Origin: Prasinococcaceae sp. CCMP 1430
Lineage: Eukaryota; Prasinodermophyta; Palmophyllophyceae; Prasinococcales; Prasinococcaceae
Reading direction: 5' to 3'
Assembly: GCA_013416795.1 (NCBI GenBank)
Contig: RQSC01001202.1
Location: 77,501 to 123,031, forward strand
Length of the DNA stretch: 45,531 nt
Positions within the stretch are counted from its first letter, which is position 1, and every line of letters begins with the position of its first letter. Below, in pieces: positions 8,905 through 18,930 of the stretch. The notes under the pieces were generated by a model. That model was given only the letters and a program-made list of their open reading frames with translations, did not search any database and was not told the origin of the DNA. Made by a program: the position numbers and the translations under genes.

Positions 8905-11900
8905 ATGGGACAGGCGACCGAGCTGATTGCCGGTGCGCGCGCAGGGGCGGGCGAGGGAGATGGCGACAAGAGCGGCGGTGCCGTGGCGACGAGCTTGAGG
9001 CGCGCGCTCACGGCGCTCTTCGCGCTCGAGCGGCTGCCAGCAAACCCATGCCACTGGCTGTGCGTGCGGCTGCGTGCGCACGAGGACCAATCGGCGCTCT
9101 GGGCCTTGGGTGAGAGGGGCGCAGCGCGCGAGGTGTGCGACAGCGTGCGCGCCATGAGCGGTGCCGGCGCTGCCGAACACCTTGCGCGCACCGACGGCCC
9201 AAATCGCGACGCGATGCCGAGCAACACCGCCTATGGGCTCCCACACCTCGCACAGGCGACCCAAGCAGAAGGCTTCCGGCGCGTGACTGCCGCGCTCCAC
9301 AGCCTGCCCGATTCGCTTATGCCGCGCTCGACCAAGGAGCTCGGCGACTTTGGTGTGCACTCCCTTGTGTCGGTGTGCGCGCCCTCGGCATTTTTCCGTG
9401 CGAGTGTCTCGAGCGTCGCGCAGGCTGGTGCTGACCTACCGGGGCAGCTCGAGCTCCAGGTCGATATGGTTGTCGGCGGACCCAACATCGGCGGCGCGCT
9501 CGAAACATACGCAGCGGTGATCGGGAGCGACGTGCGCGACGTTCACCTGAGCGACGTGCACCTCGTGCGCGGCGTCAGTCTGCCCGCGGAGCTTCAGGGC
9601 ATCGAGGAGCTCCGCCCGCCGCTGGGTGAGATGAGCGGAACGTCATCATCGATGTGGAGAGCCGAGGACGTCTTGTCGCAGCCGCGAGAGTTCATTGCTG
9701 CAGTGAAGCGGTGCGCGTCGACGAAGTGTAGGGCGTCCCTGCACTGCGTCGTCGCAGTCGATGCCGAGGCCGAGGATGCCGCAGCAGCTGAGGCACACGA
9801 CGCTATAGACGGTGCTGGCGCGGGTGCACCCGGGCGCACTATGCGCTATGTGCTCCTCACCAAGCACTACGTCTTCCACTTCCGTCACTCGCCGCAGCAG
9901 CGTGCGGCGTCGCGGGAGGAGACGTCCGCGTATGTGCGCCACTTCGCCAATGAGCCCTACGAGGCCCTGTTCAACGGCGTCTTTCTGGACTCGGGCGCGG
10001 CGACGAGCTACTCGCGGCTTTTCTTCCGCGCGCACGGCATGCCATTCGACATGGAGCATACCAGTCGCGTGCTGAACGGGCTGCTGGACAGGCTGTTGCA
10101 TGAGCACAGCGTTGGTGCGCACCTTCAAGCGATGCAGACACTCCATCTTCTTACGCTGCTCATGCGACCGGTGCTCGACTTTGAGATCGACTTCGCGGAC
10201 GAGCGCGGGTACACTCCGCCGGAAATTCTCGAATTGGAGCAGCTCGCGGAGAAAGTGCTCGGCGGAATTGTCTGTGGGCTGAGTGGCGCAACGTCGGCGT
10301 TCGAGGCATTGGCGTACGAGTGCGTCGCGCTGCAAGAGGTACTAGCCGCCGAGCCCACGCAGTACGCCTCCGCTCGTCTGGGCATCGCTTCGGCGCAGCT
10401 GGCGTCCATCGCCGCGCGCGCGAGGAGAATATTTTGCAACGCACCTGTGGCGGACTTCTCAGGCGTGGCGGGACTCATCGATCGCACGATGGCGGCGCTC
10501 GAGGCACCTGAGACTCTGTCCACAGCGCCGCTGTCGCGCACCGCGCGGCAGCTCGGCGTAGTCGGAGACATCTGCGAGGCGGCTGCCCTCACGTTGGCCG
10601 AGGCGCTACCGCGGCGGTGCCCGGCCGTTGCCCGTACGGTGCAGCTTGCGCGCGAGTTGCGCCCCAAGCCACCGCCACCGCCCGTCGCTGTCGTCGAACT
10701 CCTTGGCGCGCTGGTTGCCGCCTCCGCGCACGAGCAGGCCAGCCGCCCCACCCATTCGCGTGACCTGATCGTAGATCATGCTGTGATGGAGAGCCTGCGG
10801 CTCCGTGCGAGCCCTCCAGCAGTCGCGCGACCCGCAGTGTGCCTGCAGTACTCGATCGACCATCGGCTGGACGACACACTGGCTGAGGTACACCGCGCAA
10901 TCAACACGCCGCCAGTACCGCTCAATCCGTTTCCGAGCGCGCTGCGAGTGCTGCGCGCGCGCGCCACAGAGCAGGAGGTGCCGTTGATCCAACCACCGAG
11001 CGCTGCGGTTGAAAAGTTCTCCAACGTCCTCTTTCAGACGAGCTCGGGGCCGGTGTATGGAACGCGCTGGCGGCGATGGGACCACCCAAGCGTGGCCGCA
11101 GTGGCGGCGGGTGTCGCCGAGCGGGCGGGTGTGGAGAGTCCTGCGGTCTTCGGCACGTATGCTGCCGTGCACGCGGTGCATGCCGAGGCGACTCTGCGAG
11201 CGGCGGCGCTGCTGGGCGGCGCACTCACGCAGCGGCGTGAGTGGCAGGCTGGCGCGTATTCTTTCGAGGTGGCCGTCGGGCTCAGCGGCGATCTCAGCGT
11301 AGGAAACTGCATCGAAACCGGCGCCTATCCGCCCGCGCCTGGCGTGGCTGGTACCGACAGCACAATGCCAATGCTTCAGGTGCACTTGGAGGAGTTGCAC
11401 GTGTGCTCGGGAATCAACATGACGCAGGCGGCGCGCCTCTTCGCCGAGGCCCTCATGCAGCGCGCAGAGGAGCTGCAAGCAAACACGCGCCACGTTGTCG
11501 AATGTGTGAGCACGGGTGCATTCAGCCGCGGGGAGGAGGAGCGAGAGCGCGGCGAGGGCAGCGGCAGTGGCGGGAGGCGGCGAGACTGGGCGATGTCGGA
11601 CATGTTGGCTTCGCAGCGCCTGCGCGAGCGCTGCGTTGAAGCCTTGGCCGCAGAGGGGGCTGCGGGTGCCGACGTGACTCTGCGCATAGTCGCGCGCGCG
11701 GGCGATGGCTACGCGCCCCTGCGTGTACGTTGCCGGCTACACCTGATCGGCGCCGACCCGTACTACGATCTGAGTGCGTACTCAACCGTCTTTCTGTCCC
11801 CAGAGGACGCGCTCCTGTTCCTGACGATGGGGCGCGCGAGCGGCGACCCGGGGGCTCCGGTCCACCGCAACGCAGCGGCGGTGGCGCTCTCGCGCCAGAT

Positions 11901-12384
11901 GAATGCCTGCGAGCGGCGCGGTGACATGCTGGGCGTGCACCGCGCGATGCTGCGGCACATCTGCGTGACGCAGGACTTCGCGCGTGTCGGCTACGCCAGC
12001 CGCGTGCTGCGGTCGCACGCGCTGGAGATTCGCCTGATGCGGGCGACGGGACGCGCGCTCGCACGCCTCGCTGAGGTGCGGGACGCCGTGGTTCAGGAGA
12101 AGCTCGAGCCCGGCGCGGCGGTCACAACGCTGGCAGCGTACGCCGAGGGCTGCGCTTTGCTGCTCGAGTCGCCGCAGTGCTCGGTGAGCTTCACTGGTGT
12201 GCGTCCGCGTGCGCTGTGGGCCCTGGCCTCCACGCGCAAGCAAGTGGGCGGCGCGGGCATGGGCTCGCTGCGAGGCGAGGACAGCACGGCGCTCAGGCGC
12301 GTCAACGTGTGGCTGAAGGCGGTCGAGTACTCTGTGGCGAGCGCACTGCACGACGCGGTCGAGCGCACGCCGCTTCAGCTCTGA
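8905..12384 (+). CDS. Large intronless protein of unknown family (1159 residues)
   Basis: A single uninterrupted frame of 1159 codons starts at ATG 8905 and ends with TGA at 12382-12384. I do not recognise a family. The sequence looks like genuine globular protein: mixed hydrophobic and charged segments, Leu-rich helices (for example HLQAMQTLHLLTLLMRPVLD), many Cys, Tyr and Trp residues, and no simple repeats except a Glu/Gly/Ser/Arg-rich linker near residues 875-890. There is no signal peptide and no obvious membrane helix. Codons are less uniformly G/C-ending than in the neighbouring SERCA gene, and it has no intron although most neighbours do. It starts about 175 bp from the tentative start of the divergent RIQ gene and stops 62 bp from the stop of the convergent NYN gene. 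It could be a lineage-specific gene or one acquired from a large DNA virus; neither is shown. Confidence 0.8.
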   Translation: MGQATELIAGARAGAGEGDGDKSGGAVATSLRRALTALFALERLPANPCHWLCVRLRAHEDQSALWALGERGAAREVCDSVRAMSGAGAAEHLARTDGPNRDAMPSNTAYGLPHLAQATQAEGFRRVTAALHSLPDSLMPRSTKELGDFGVHSLVSVCAPSAFFRASVSSVAQAGADLPGQLELQVDMVVGGPNIGGALETYAAVIGSDVRDVHLSDVHLVRGVSLPAELQGIEELRPPLGEMSGTSSSMWRAEDVLSQPREFIAAVKRCASTKCRASLHCVVAVDAEAEDAAAAEAHDAIDGAGAGAPGRTMRYVLLTKHYVFHFRHSPQQRAASREETSAYVRHFANEPYEALFNGVFLDSGAATSYSRLFFRAHGMPFDMEHTSRVLNGLLDRLLHEHSVGAHLQAMQTLHLLTLLMRPVLDFEIDFADERGYTPPEILELEQLAEKVLGGIVCGLSGATSAFEALAYECVALQEVLAAEPTQYASARLGIASAQLASIAARARRIFCNAPVADFSGVAGLIDRTMAALEAPETLSTAPLSRTARQLGVVGDICEAAALTLAEALPRRCPAVARTVQLARELRPKPPPPPVAVVELLGALVAASAHEQASRPTHSRDLIVDHAVMESLRLRASPPAVARPAVCLQYSIDHRLDDTLAEVHRAINTPPVPLNPFPSALRVLRARATEQEVPLIQPPSAAVEKFSNVLFQTSSGPVYGTRWRRWDHPSVAAVAAGVAERAGVESPAVFGTYAAVHAVHAEATLRAAALLGGALTQRREWQAGAYSFEVAVGLSGDLSVGNCIETGAYPPAPGVAGTDSTMPMLQVHLEELHVCSGINMTQAARLFAEALMQRAEELQANTRHVVECVSTGAFSRGEEERERGEGSGSGGRRRDWAMSDMLASQRLRERCVEALAAEGAAGADVTLRIVARAGDGYAPLRVRCRLHLIGADPYYDLSAYSTVFLSPEDALLFLTMGRASGDPGAPVHRNAAAVALSRQMNACERRGDMLGVHRAMLRHICVTQDFARVGYASRVLRSHALEIRLMRATGRALARLAEVRDAVVQEKLEPGAAVTTLAAYAEGCALLLESPQCSVSFTGVRPRALWALASTRKQVGGAGMGSLRGEDSTALRRVNVWLKAVEYSVASALHDAVERTPLQL

Positions 12385-12446
12385 CGGAAGGTGCCCACGA
12401 ATGTTCGACTGAATAGTACACATTAGATTGGACCTGCAACTTGTCA

Positions 12447-14061
12447 CTAGCGCACCAGCGCGGCCAGTGACTTCCCCACCCGCGCAACGACAGCCTCGTC
12501 CGCCACCGACGCCGCAATGAATGCGCCGGGGAGTGTCCGGCCTTTCCCTCCGCCCTCGTTGCCGCGGGCCGACCTGCGTCCGCAGTGCGCGCTCCGAGGG
12601 GTCAGCCCAGCGCGGTGGGCCAGCGCGCGTCAAATTCCCCCCACCTACCCACACCCCTGGAAACGCACCTCCGGCTCCCCCCTCGTGCGACCCGCAGGGC
12701 GTCCGCTCGGTGCCTGTACACCCAGTCGACTCTGAAAGCGCTCGGGGAGACGCCGAGCTGCTTGGACGCTGCGCGCATCGCCGCGCCACTGCGGCATACG
12801 CGCTGCAGGGCGCGCGCCGCCTCTCCCCTTCCGCCTTCGACCGCCCTGCACGCGCGCTCATACGGCACGCCATGAAGGCGTTCGTACTCCTCATGCAGCG
12901 CCAGGCGCGGCAGTCCGCGCGGGTGTTCGTCCAGAATCGACGCCACGCGGCGCGCCAGGGCAGCCGCCTGCGGCGGTCGATGTGGGCGTGCGCGCGCGAG
13001 CGTAGCGGGCCGTCTGTCAGCGTCGCGAGGGCCCGCGCGCACACCCTCGCTCGGCCACACGCTCGACGCACCTCATCCTCTCGCATGCTCGTCTCCCCCT
13101 CGATCTCAACTCCGTTCCCCGCGCTCGCGATAAAGGCCTCTTCCTCGCACCTCGCCTCCCACGACCATGTGAGCGCCGCATCCGCCTCCCTCGCGAGCGC
13201 CCTGCCCGCGCGGGTTGGCGCCACCGCCACCGCGAGCGCGCCCCTCGCTCGCGCCCCTCGCAGCGCCGGTGCGAAATCTTGGTCCTGGCTGACGACGACT
13301 ACGGCACCACCGGCACCGTGCGCCTCTGCGAAGGCGCCGATGTGCGCGCGCATGAGTGTGTCGGCGGCCTGGGGGCTCGTGGGGACCTCGTGCACTTCCG
13401 CGCCCGCCGACGACAGAGCCGCGCGCAAAGCGGGGCGCCGTCCCAGCGAGCGGCCGTTGGCGTACACGGCAAAAATGGCGGGCACGCCCTCGCGCTTTTG
13501 ATCGTCCTCGCCGCGCGTGGCGCTAGGGTCGCCTGTCTCGACGTCTGCGTCCCCTCCAGAAACCGCTCTGGCGACCGCCACGAGCGCGCCGGCGAGGTGG
13601 GCGGCGAGCTCAGCGTCGGCGCGGCCGCCCCGCGCGGCAACCGGCACGTTATCGAAATCCCAGAACACGCCCACAGAGAGGCGCTGCGGCCGCCGAGAGG
13701 CCGAGGGGTCCTCATCGAGCGCGGCGACCGGGTGCGCCCGTCCGACCCCCGGCGCAGCGCGCGGCTGTCCGGCAGCGGCCACGGCTGCGCGCAGCGGCCG
13801 GACAGCCGAAGCAGCTCGGGAGCGCGCGCTCGGGCGGCGCTGCGGCGGCGGAACGCGTGCACCCCAGAGCGCGCGGCCGCTGCCATACCTTCCTGCGGCC
13901 GCTCCGCCCCGCTCCCCCTTGGGGATGGGCGGCAGCACCCTCCCCCCCCCCGCGCGCCCGCGCGCGGCTGTGCCACCGCTGGCTGGCACCCCGCGCCACA
14001 CCACGAGGCTCGGGCATGCATTGCTGCGGTTGCGCGTTTTAGGGTAGGGTTTGCATCGCAT
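12447..14061 (-). CDS. NYN-domain RNase with LOTUS-like domain (MARF1/LOST-type)
   Basis: Three exons, complement of 13072-14061, 12669-12967 and 12447-12573, give 471 residues; introns are 12968-13071 and 12574-12668, both with GTGCGT donors and matching phases. After a basic, low-complexity N-terminus, an NYN (PIN-like) nuclease domain starts near residue 129: VGVFWDFDNVPV carries the first acidic residues, AADTLMRAHIG a middle one, and VVVVSQDQDFAPALRGA the later ones. Exon 2 encodes a helical segment (RRVASILDEHPRGLPRLALHEEYERL cut here to its pattern, then ALQRVCRSGAAM) resembling the OST-HTH/LOTUS fold that accompanies NYN domains in MARF1-like RNA regulators. Exon 3 encodes the end, GRTLPGAFIAASVADEAV. 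Exon 3 lies in a different frame from the longest open frame and was placed by phase and splice sites. It is head-to-head with the PhzF gene (172 bp). NYN is fairly sure; LOTUS is tentative. Confidence 0.75.
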
Positions 14062-14233
14062 GTTCGCCGAGCTCGGGCAAACTGTGGCGCGCACTCGCGC
14101 GCAGTCAGGCACGGTGCTGGGCGTGCGCAGGTCGGCAGCCACACCTCGAGCTCCCGTCGGGCGCGGGCGGGCATTGCCCCGCGAGATAGGCCTCTTTCGC
14201 GCGACACACCGCGCGTGCACCGCCGCGAGCGCG

Positions 14234-15307
14234 ATGCTGCCGTGCAGCATTGTGGATGCGTTCGCCGCAGAGGGCGGCGAGTTCACCGGAAACCCTGCGG
14301 CGGTCGTTGTGCTTGGGGCAGCCGCGCCAGGCGCGTGGGCGCCACGCAGCCCTTGCGAGGGTGCGCACTGGCCGGAGGACGCGTATCTCCTGGCCGTGGC
14401 CAAGGAGTTCAACCTCAGCGAGACGGCCTACGTTGCGGCGCTCCCGGCGGCGGATGGCGCGGATGCCGCCGCGTTGCCGCGCTTTGGGCTGCGCTGGTTC
14501 ACGCCTGCCGCTGAGGTCGCACTTTGTGGCCACGCGACGCTTGCGGCAGCGCACGCGCTCTTCGAGCGAGGTGCCGTGCCGAGCGGGGCATGCGCAATTG
14601 CCTTCGACACGCTGCACTCGGGCGAGCTCGTCGTGGAGCGGGAGGAGGCGGCCAGCGACGGAGCAGGCGGTGCGCGCTACGCTATGGACTTTCCTGCTGA
14701 CCCGCCGGGCGGCGACATGCGCGCCGCGGCGGGGGAGGGAGCGGTGGCGGGCGAGGCGTGCCTATCGCCCGCAAATGTGGCAGCTGCGCTCGGCGTGGAA
14801 GACGCGCAGGTGCGCACTGTCGCGCGTGGACGATTCGATTACCTCGTGGAGCTAGAAACCCCTTCGGCCGTCGCGGCCGTCGAGCCAAACCTGGCAGCCG
14901 TCTGCAGAGGCATGCTCGCCAACGCCGACGCCGCCAATGCGGACCCAGCACACCCGTACCCGGCGCGCGGAGTCATCGTGGCCTCAGCAGGTGGCGGTGA
15001 CGGAGAGTATGCGGGCGTCGACTTCGTCAGCCGCGCATTCTTCCCGAATCTCAACATCGATGAGGACCCCGTCTGTGGCAGCGCGCACTGCATGCTCTCC
15101 CCCTACTTTTGGAGCGCGGCTCGGAAGCCGCTCGCGGCCGACGGCGGTGGTGGTAACGGCGGCGAGGCTCCCACGCCGCTGCGCGCGCACCAGCTGAGCG
15201 CGCGCGGCGGCGTAGTCGACTGCGTGGTCACCGCTGGCGGGCGCGTGCGGCTGTCAGGCGCGGCCGTTACGACGATGCGGGGCGAGGTCGTGGGCCCTAA
15301 AAAATAA
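14234..15307 (+). CDS. PhzF/PBLD-family epimerase-isomerase
   Basis: A single exon of 357 residues. PhzF-family proteins are diaminopimelate-epimerase-fold isomerases; bacterial PhzF acts in phenazine synthesis, but most eukaryotic members (PBLD, yeast YHI9) have unknown substrates. Visible signatures are the N-terminal VDAFAAEGGEFTGNPAAVVV, the catalytic Glu in NLSETAYV (E63), FTPAAEVALCGHATLAAAH, and the C-terminal FPNLNIDEDPVCGSAHCMLSPYF, which pairs with the first half to close the active site. Length matches the family. Short Ala/Gly insertions (near residues 25-40, 75-80 and 310-320) are loop expansions typical of this GC-rich genome. No clear targeting peptide is seen if ATG 14234 is used. 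The next gene (SET-like) starts 84 bp after its stop on the same strand. Confidence 0.9.
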   Translation: MLPCSIVDAFAAEGGEFTGNPAAVVVLGAAAPGAWAPRSPCEGAHWPEDAYLLAVAKEFNLSETAYVAALPAADGADAAALPRFGLRWFTPAAEVALCGHATLAAAHALFERGAVPSGACAIAFDTLHSGELVVEREEAASDGAGGARYAMDFPADPPGGDMRAAAGEGAVAGEACLSPANVAAALGVEDAQVRTVARGRFDYLVELETPSAVAAVEPNLAAVCRGMLANADAANADPAHPYPARGVIVASAGGGDGEYAGVDFVSRAFFPNLNIDEDPVCGSAHCMLSPYFWSAARKPLAADGGGGNGGEAPTPLRAHQLSARGGVVDCVVTAGGRVRLSGAAVTTMRGEVVGPKK

Positions 15308-15391
15308 ACCCTAACTATTTTCGACGTCTGTCGGAGCGGCGCAGTGCAGGCGCGCGAATCACCGCGTCGGGGAACCTGCGCATTCGTTTTG

Positions 15392-17137
15392 ATGGGGTAC
15401 TCCTGTACTGTCGAATGTGCGAGAACGTTGCCTGCTCCGCCTTGCGCGAGGGTGGGGCGGGCGGCGCGGGGGGCGCCACAGCCACAGCCTCAGCCGCGTC
15501 GGCGCTCGGCGCTCGGCTGGGCAGGCACGGGGCGATGGTGGCGCGCCGGGCAATGGGCGCCGCACGCGCGTGTGCGCTCGCGGCGCTCAGGCGCGGGCGG
15601 CCTCGGAGTGCCCGGCGTCCTGGGTCCCCGGCCTGTGCGCTGCGCGGCGATCGCGGCCGAGCGTGCCGAGAGGCACCGCGCGCTCGCTGCGTGGCTGCGC
15701 GCGCGCGGCGGCAACGGCACGCGCGCGCTAGCGCCCGACGAGGCTGAGGAGGCGGCTGCGTGTGGTGAGGGCCCATTGCGCGCCACGCTGGCGCTCGGCG
15801 AGGGTACAACTGTGCTCGAGGTGCCATTCTCGGCCGTGCTGAGTGCGCGCTCGCTGGCGAGCGGCAGCTCTGCACTGCGTCGTGCCGCTCAGGGGCAGCC
15901 GGAGTGGGTTGCGCTCGTGCTCGCGCTGCTCCGTGAGGTGCACCTCGGGGAAGCGAGCGAGTTCGCTCCATATGTCGACTCGCTTCCAGAGCACGCGATC
16001 GATGCTGCACCGTTCTCTTGGGAGGCTGCGGACGCGGCGGAGCTGCAGGCATCGCCAGTGCGCGCCCGCGCCGAGGCGCAACGCAGGCACCTGCTCGAGG
16101 CACATACCGCGGTTGTGCGTTCGCTCACGGCCGAGCCGACCGGCGCCAACCCGCTCACTGGTGAAATGGGGAGCGAGCTGGGTTTCGGCGCGTTCGCGTG
16201 GGCGGCCGCGATCGTGTGGAGCCGGTCGTTCGCGTGCCCGCTCGATGCAGGTGGCGACGAGCAAGGCGCTTCCGCCGCAGATGGTGCGCCTGTGCCGTGC
16301 CTCGTCCCACTCGCGGACGCGCTCTCACTCGCACCCGAAGGTGGCGAGCGGGGATGGGAAAGCACTGCAGATGAGGGCGAGCTCGAGGCTGGCGAGGCGG
16401 GCGAGGACAGCGCGACCTTCGTTTTCCGCGTGGGTCAGCGCGTGAGCTACGCTCCAGGGGACATTGTCTATGCCGATTTCGGCACTCGTGCGACCGCCGA
16501 GCTGCTGCTGGCTACCGGCGAGGTCATTTTGAATAATCCTTCAGACACTTTTTCGCTCGCGGCAGGCGACCTCGCTGTCGCGGCGGGATCAAGCCGCGAA
16601 GCGGCCATCGAGAAGAGCCTCATAGCTGAGCAAATCGCTGGCGCCTCGCTGAGCGCGCCGCTCGTGCTGCAGGCCGACGGCATTCGCCCGGAGGTGCTCA
16701 CATTGCTGCGTATCGCAACGCTCGATGACGAACTCGCCGCGAAAGGTGGCAACGCACTTGAAGAAGTCGTCACCGACATCGAGGAGCTCGGCGCGGATGT
16801 AGACCAGAGGGGGGCGGGCAGCGTGGAGGACGCCGCCGCGTACCTCGGCACTCCGCACGAGGAGCGCGCGCTCAAGCTGCTCCGCCGGTTGTGCTTGCTT
16901 GCTCTCGGGAGGTACGGTACGAGCCTGGAAGCAGACGAGATGCAGCTCGCGCTGGCGAGCGCTGGCGGCGGTGCGCACAAACGCTCGCACTCTCGTGCGG
17001 CGCCTGGCACCACCGCTGCGCGCCGTCTGGCGGCGCTCAAGATGCGCATCGCAGAGAAGCGCATTCTTGAGGCCACGCTTGAGGAGGTCGCCAGGGCGAT
17101 GGCGCGACTCAATCCCAACAGGCGCACAGAACTGTGA
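15392..17137 (+). CDS. SET-fold protein related to Rubisco/SETD6-type lysine methyltransferases, probably inactive
   Basis: Single exon, 581 residues from ATG 15392; the start is uncertain because the first 100 residues are Arg/Gly/Ala-rich and may be a targeting region. The body follows the plastid LSMT/SETD3/SETD6 layout: a substrate loop region (FAPYVDSLPEHAID...FSWEAADAAELQASPV), GFGAFAWAAAIVWSRSF in place of the usual F-WA-S-V-SR helix, the stretch VPCLVPLADALSLAP, then PGDIVYADFGTRATAELLLATGEVILNNPSDTF and an alpha-helical Rubisco-LSMT substrate-binding-like C-terminus. Two catalytic motifs are changed. The Asn-His of the usual PLADMxNH motif is replaced by Ser-Leu, and the Tyr of the usual YGF motif is Thr (ATGEV). 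AdoMet transfer is therefore doubtful and a scaffold or binding role is possible. Stop TGA at 17135-17137, 92 bp from the stop of the convergent YeiH gene. Confidence 0.8.
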   Translation: MGYSCTVECARTLPAPPCARVGRAARGAPQPQPQPRRRSALGWAGTGRWWRAGQWAPHARVRSRRSGAGGLGVPGVLGPRPVRCAAIAAERAERHRALAAWLRARGGNGTRALAPDEAEEAAACGEGPLRATLALGEGTTVLEVPFSAVLSARSLASGSSALRRAAQGQPEWVALVLALLREVHLGEASEFAPYVDSLPEHAIDAAPFSWEAADAAELQASPVRARAEAQRRHLLEAHTAVVRSLTAEPTGANPLTGEMGSELGFGAFAWAAAIVWSRSFACPLDAGGDEQGASAADGAPVPCLVPLADALSLAPEGGERGWESTADEGELEAGEAGEDSATFVFRVGQRVSYAPGDIVYADFGTRATAELLLATGEVILNNPSDTFSLAAGDLAVAAGSSREAAIEKSLIAEQIAGASLSAPLVLQADGIRPEVLTLLRIATLDDELAAKGGNALEEVVTDIEELGADVDQRGAGSVEDAAAYLGTPHEERALKLLRRLCLLALGRYGTSLEADEMQLALASAGGGAHKRSHSRAAPGTTAARRLAALKMRIAEKRILEATLEEVARAMARLNPNRRTEL

Positions 17138-17229
17138 GAACGCGCCGCCTTGGGCTCCATCGCCGAGGAGACAACTTCAAGCTACTCGACGTGCTGACAG
17201 CCAATTAATAAATAATTTACATCGTGCAT

Positions 17230-18668
17230 TCATGCTGGCTCCCCGCCCGCCTCTCTCGGCGGTGGCAACACACCCACCGCGAGCAGCGCAGTGGAGCTGG
17301 CCGCCGCCGTCGTGCTGACCGCCAGCGCTCCTGCTGCGCCCACCGCGAGCGGCGCCAACCCGACGCCATTAAACACCGACGCGGAGATGCTCAGCCCGAG
17401 GCCCGCCATGGCGACGCCCAGCAGGTTGGAGGCCAGCGTGCCTCCCACGAAGCTGGTGGCCTTTTTCCAGGCCGCGCATGCGTCAGGCGACATCGTGCCA
17501 CTGCTCGCGGTCGCGTCACCAGCAGAGCGCAACAGCGCGGCCGCCATGAAGGCGAGCACGAAGGCAGGCACGGCCTTGCGCAACGCCGAGACAGACGGCT
17601 GCGGTGATGAGGGAAGCGCGCGCGCGTCGATGCCGCCCATGCAGACGAGGCGGGCGGGCGCACGGGGCCGTTGCGATGCGCACGTAGCGCGACGACAGCG
17701 CGTCAGCGGAAATCGAGTAAATACCACATCGCGTGTAAGCACGCCTACCTGCGTCGCGTATCCCGCACCTTGCCGCCGCCGACGCTGATGGCCATCGCGG
17801 GAAGCGCCGCTGCCAGGAAGCCGTTGCGCATGAGCTTCGTGATGGCAGCGGTCTTAAAAGCCTCCTCGTCGCCGTATGTTCTCTCGTACGCGAGCCCCGC
17901 GCCCATAACCTGCGCGGTATCGTGTATCGCGAGCCCCAGGAACACGCCCGCCTGCTCAGAAGTCTCGCACAGTGCGTGCGCCATGGCTGGGTATAGCAGC
18001 ATCCCCGCTGAGCCCCAGGCGACCACGTTGGCAACGGCGAGCGCGACCTCCGCCTCGGTAGCCGCGATGACCGGTGCGAGCGCGGAGACCGCGGTCACAC
18101 CACACACTGAGGTGCCGACTGCAAGCAGCGCGCCGAGCCGCGGCGCAAGCCCAGCGTAGCGCGCGATGGCCGGGATGACCGTCAGGCCGACGCCCATGGA
18201 CGCAAGGACAGCGGGCAGGCCAGCCGCACCGGCCGCAGCGGCGTCGGCGAGCGAGAGCTTCGCCCCGACACAGACAATCCCCGCAGGCAGAGCTCGTGCC
18301 TTGAGCAGCGCGAGCCCCGGCGCAACGGCCGCAGCCCTCGCTGGCGTGCGCAGCGCCGCGTGCCTCAGTGCCGCGCCCATCGCGATGGCGACGGGCACGC
18401 CAGATAGCGGCAGCGCATCTGGAGCGGCGCCGGCGAGCGCGTCGGCGGCGAGCCAGACGCCCGCAGCGGCTGCGACCCCTGCCAGCGGCGACGTGCCTCC
18501 GGGAGGAGGCGCAACGCGCGAAGCTACGGGCGCCTGCTGTTGAACAGCCGCACGCGCGTGCTGCTGCGCAAGGCGCGCCGCGGGAGGCGTTGTCGGCGCG
18601 GGCGCACGCAGCTGCCAGCCCCGCACACGCGGGCAGACGCGCGCCGCCGCCGCTGCCGCAGCAAGCAT
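17230..18668 (-). CDS. YeiH/UPF0324-family membrane protein, likely organellar
   Basis: Two exons, complement of 17769-18668 and 17230-17598, give 422 residues; the 170-bp intron has donor GTGCGG and acceptor caccgcag, phase 0. Residues 1-65 (MLAAAAAAARVC then Arg/Gln/Ala/Pro-rich) look like an organelle presequence. The rest is about ten hydrophobic helices with family marks: LPAGIVCVGAKLSLADAAAAG, the P-loop-like GTSVCGVTAVSALAPVIAATEAE, GSAGMLLYPAMAHAL and AIHDTAQVMGAGLAY. These match the bacterial YeiH/UPF0324 family (putative sulfate/sulfite-type exporters). The exon join restores the ...KPSVSALRKAVPAFVLAFMAAALL helix. Members are mainly bacterial, so a plastid-targeted eukaryotic copy suggests gene transfer or plastid ancestry. 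The transported substrate is unknown. Head-to-head with the lipase-like gene (262 bp). Confidence 0.85.
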
Positions 18669-18930
18669 GCCACAGCCGCAGTGGTGGCACGCGCGCGCCG
18701 CTCGGGAACGCCAAGCGTGGGTTGGCGAGCGCGGAGGGGCGAGCGCGGGGCGGCCGCGCGCCACACGCTACGTGTGTGGCGCCCGGATGCGTGTGCGCGC
18801 CCCACTGCGCGGGGAACTTATCCACAGCTTATGTAACCACTTCACGCAGAATCGCGCAGTCGGCCGGCCACACTGCACCGCCACCGCCGCGACCGGGGCG
18901 GCGCGGCGGCAAGGCGAGCTTGCGACGGCG

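Noticed and set aside
13712-14017. Minus-strand Arg/Ala frames overlapping the NYN gene N-terminus
   Set aside because: They are other-frame shadows. The NYN frame is supported by the domain and by phase-matched introns.
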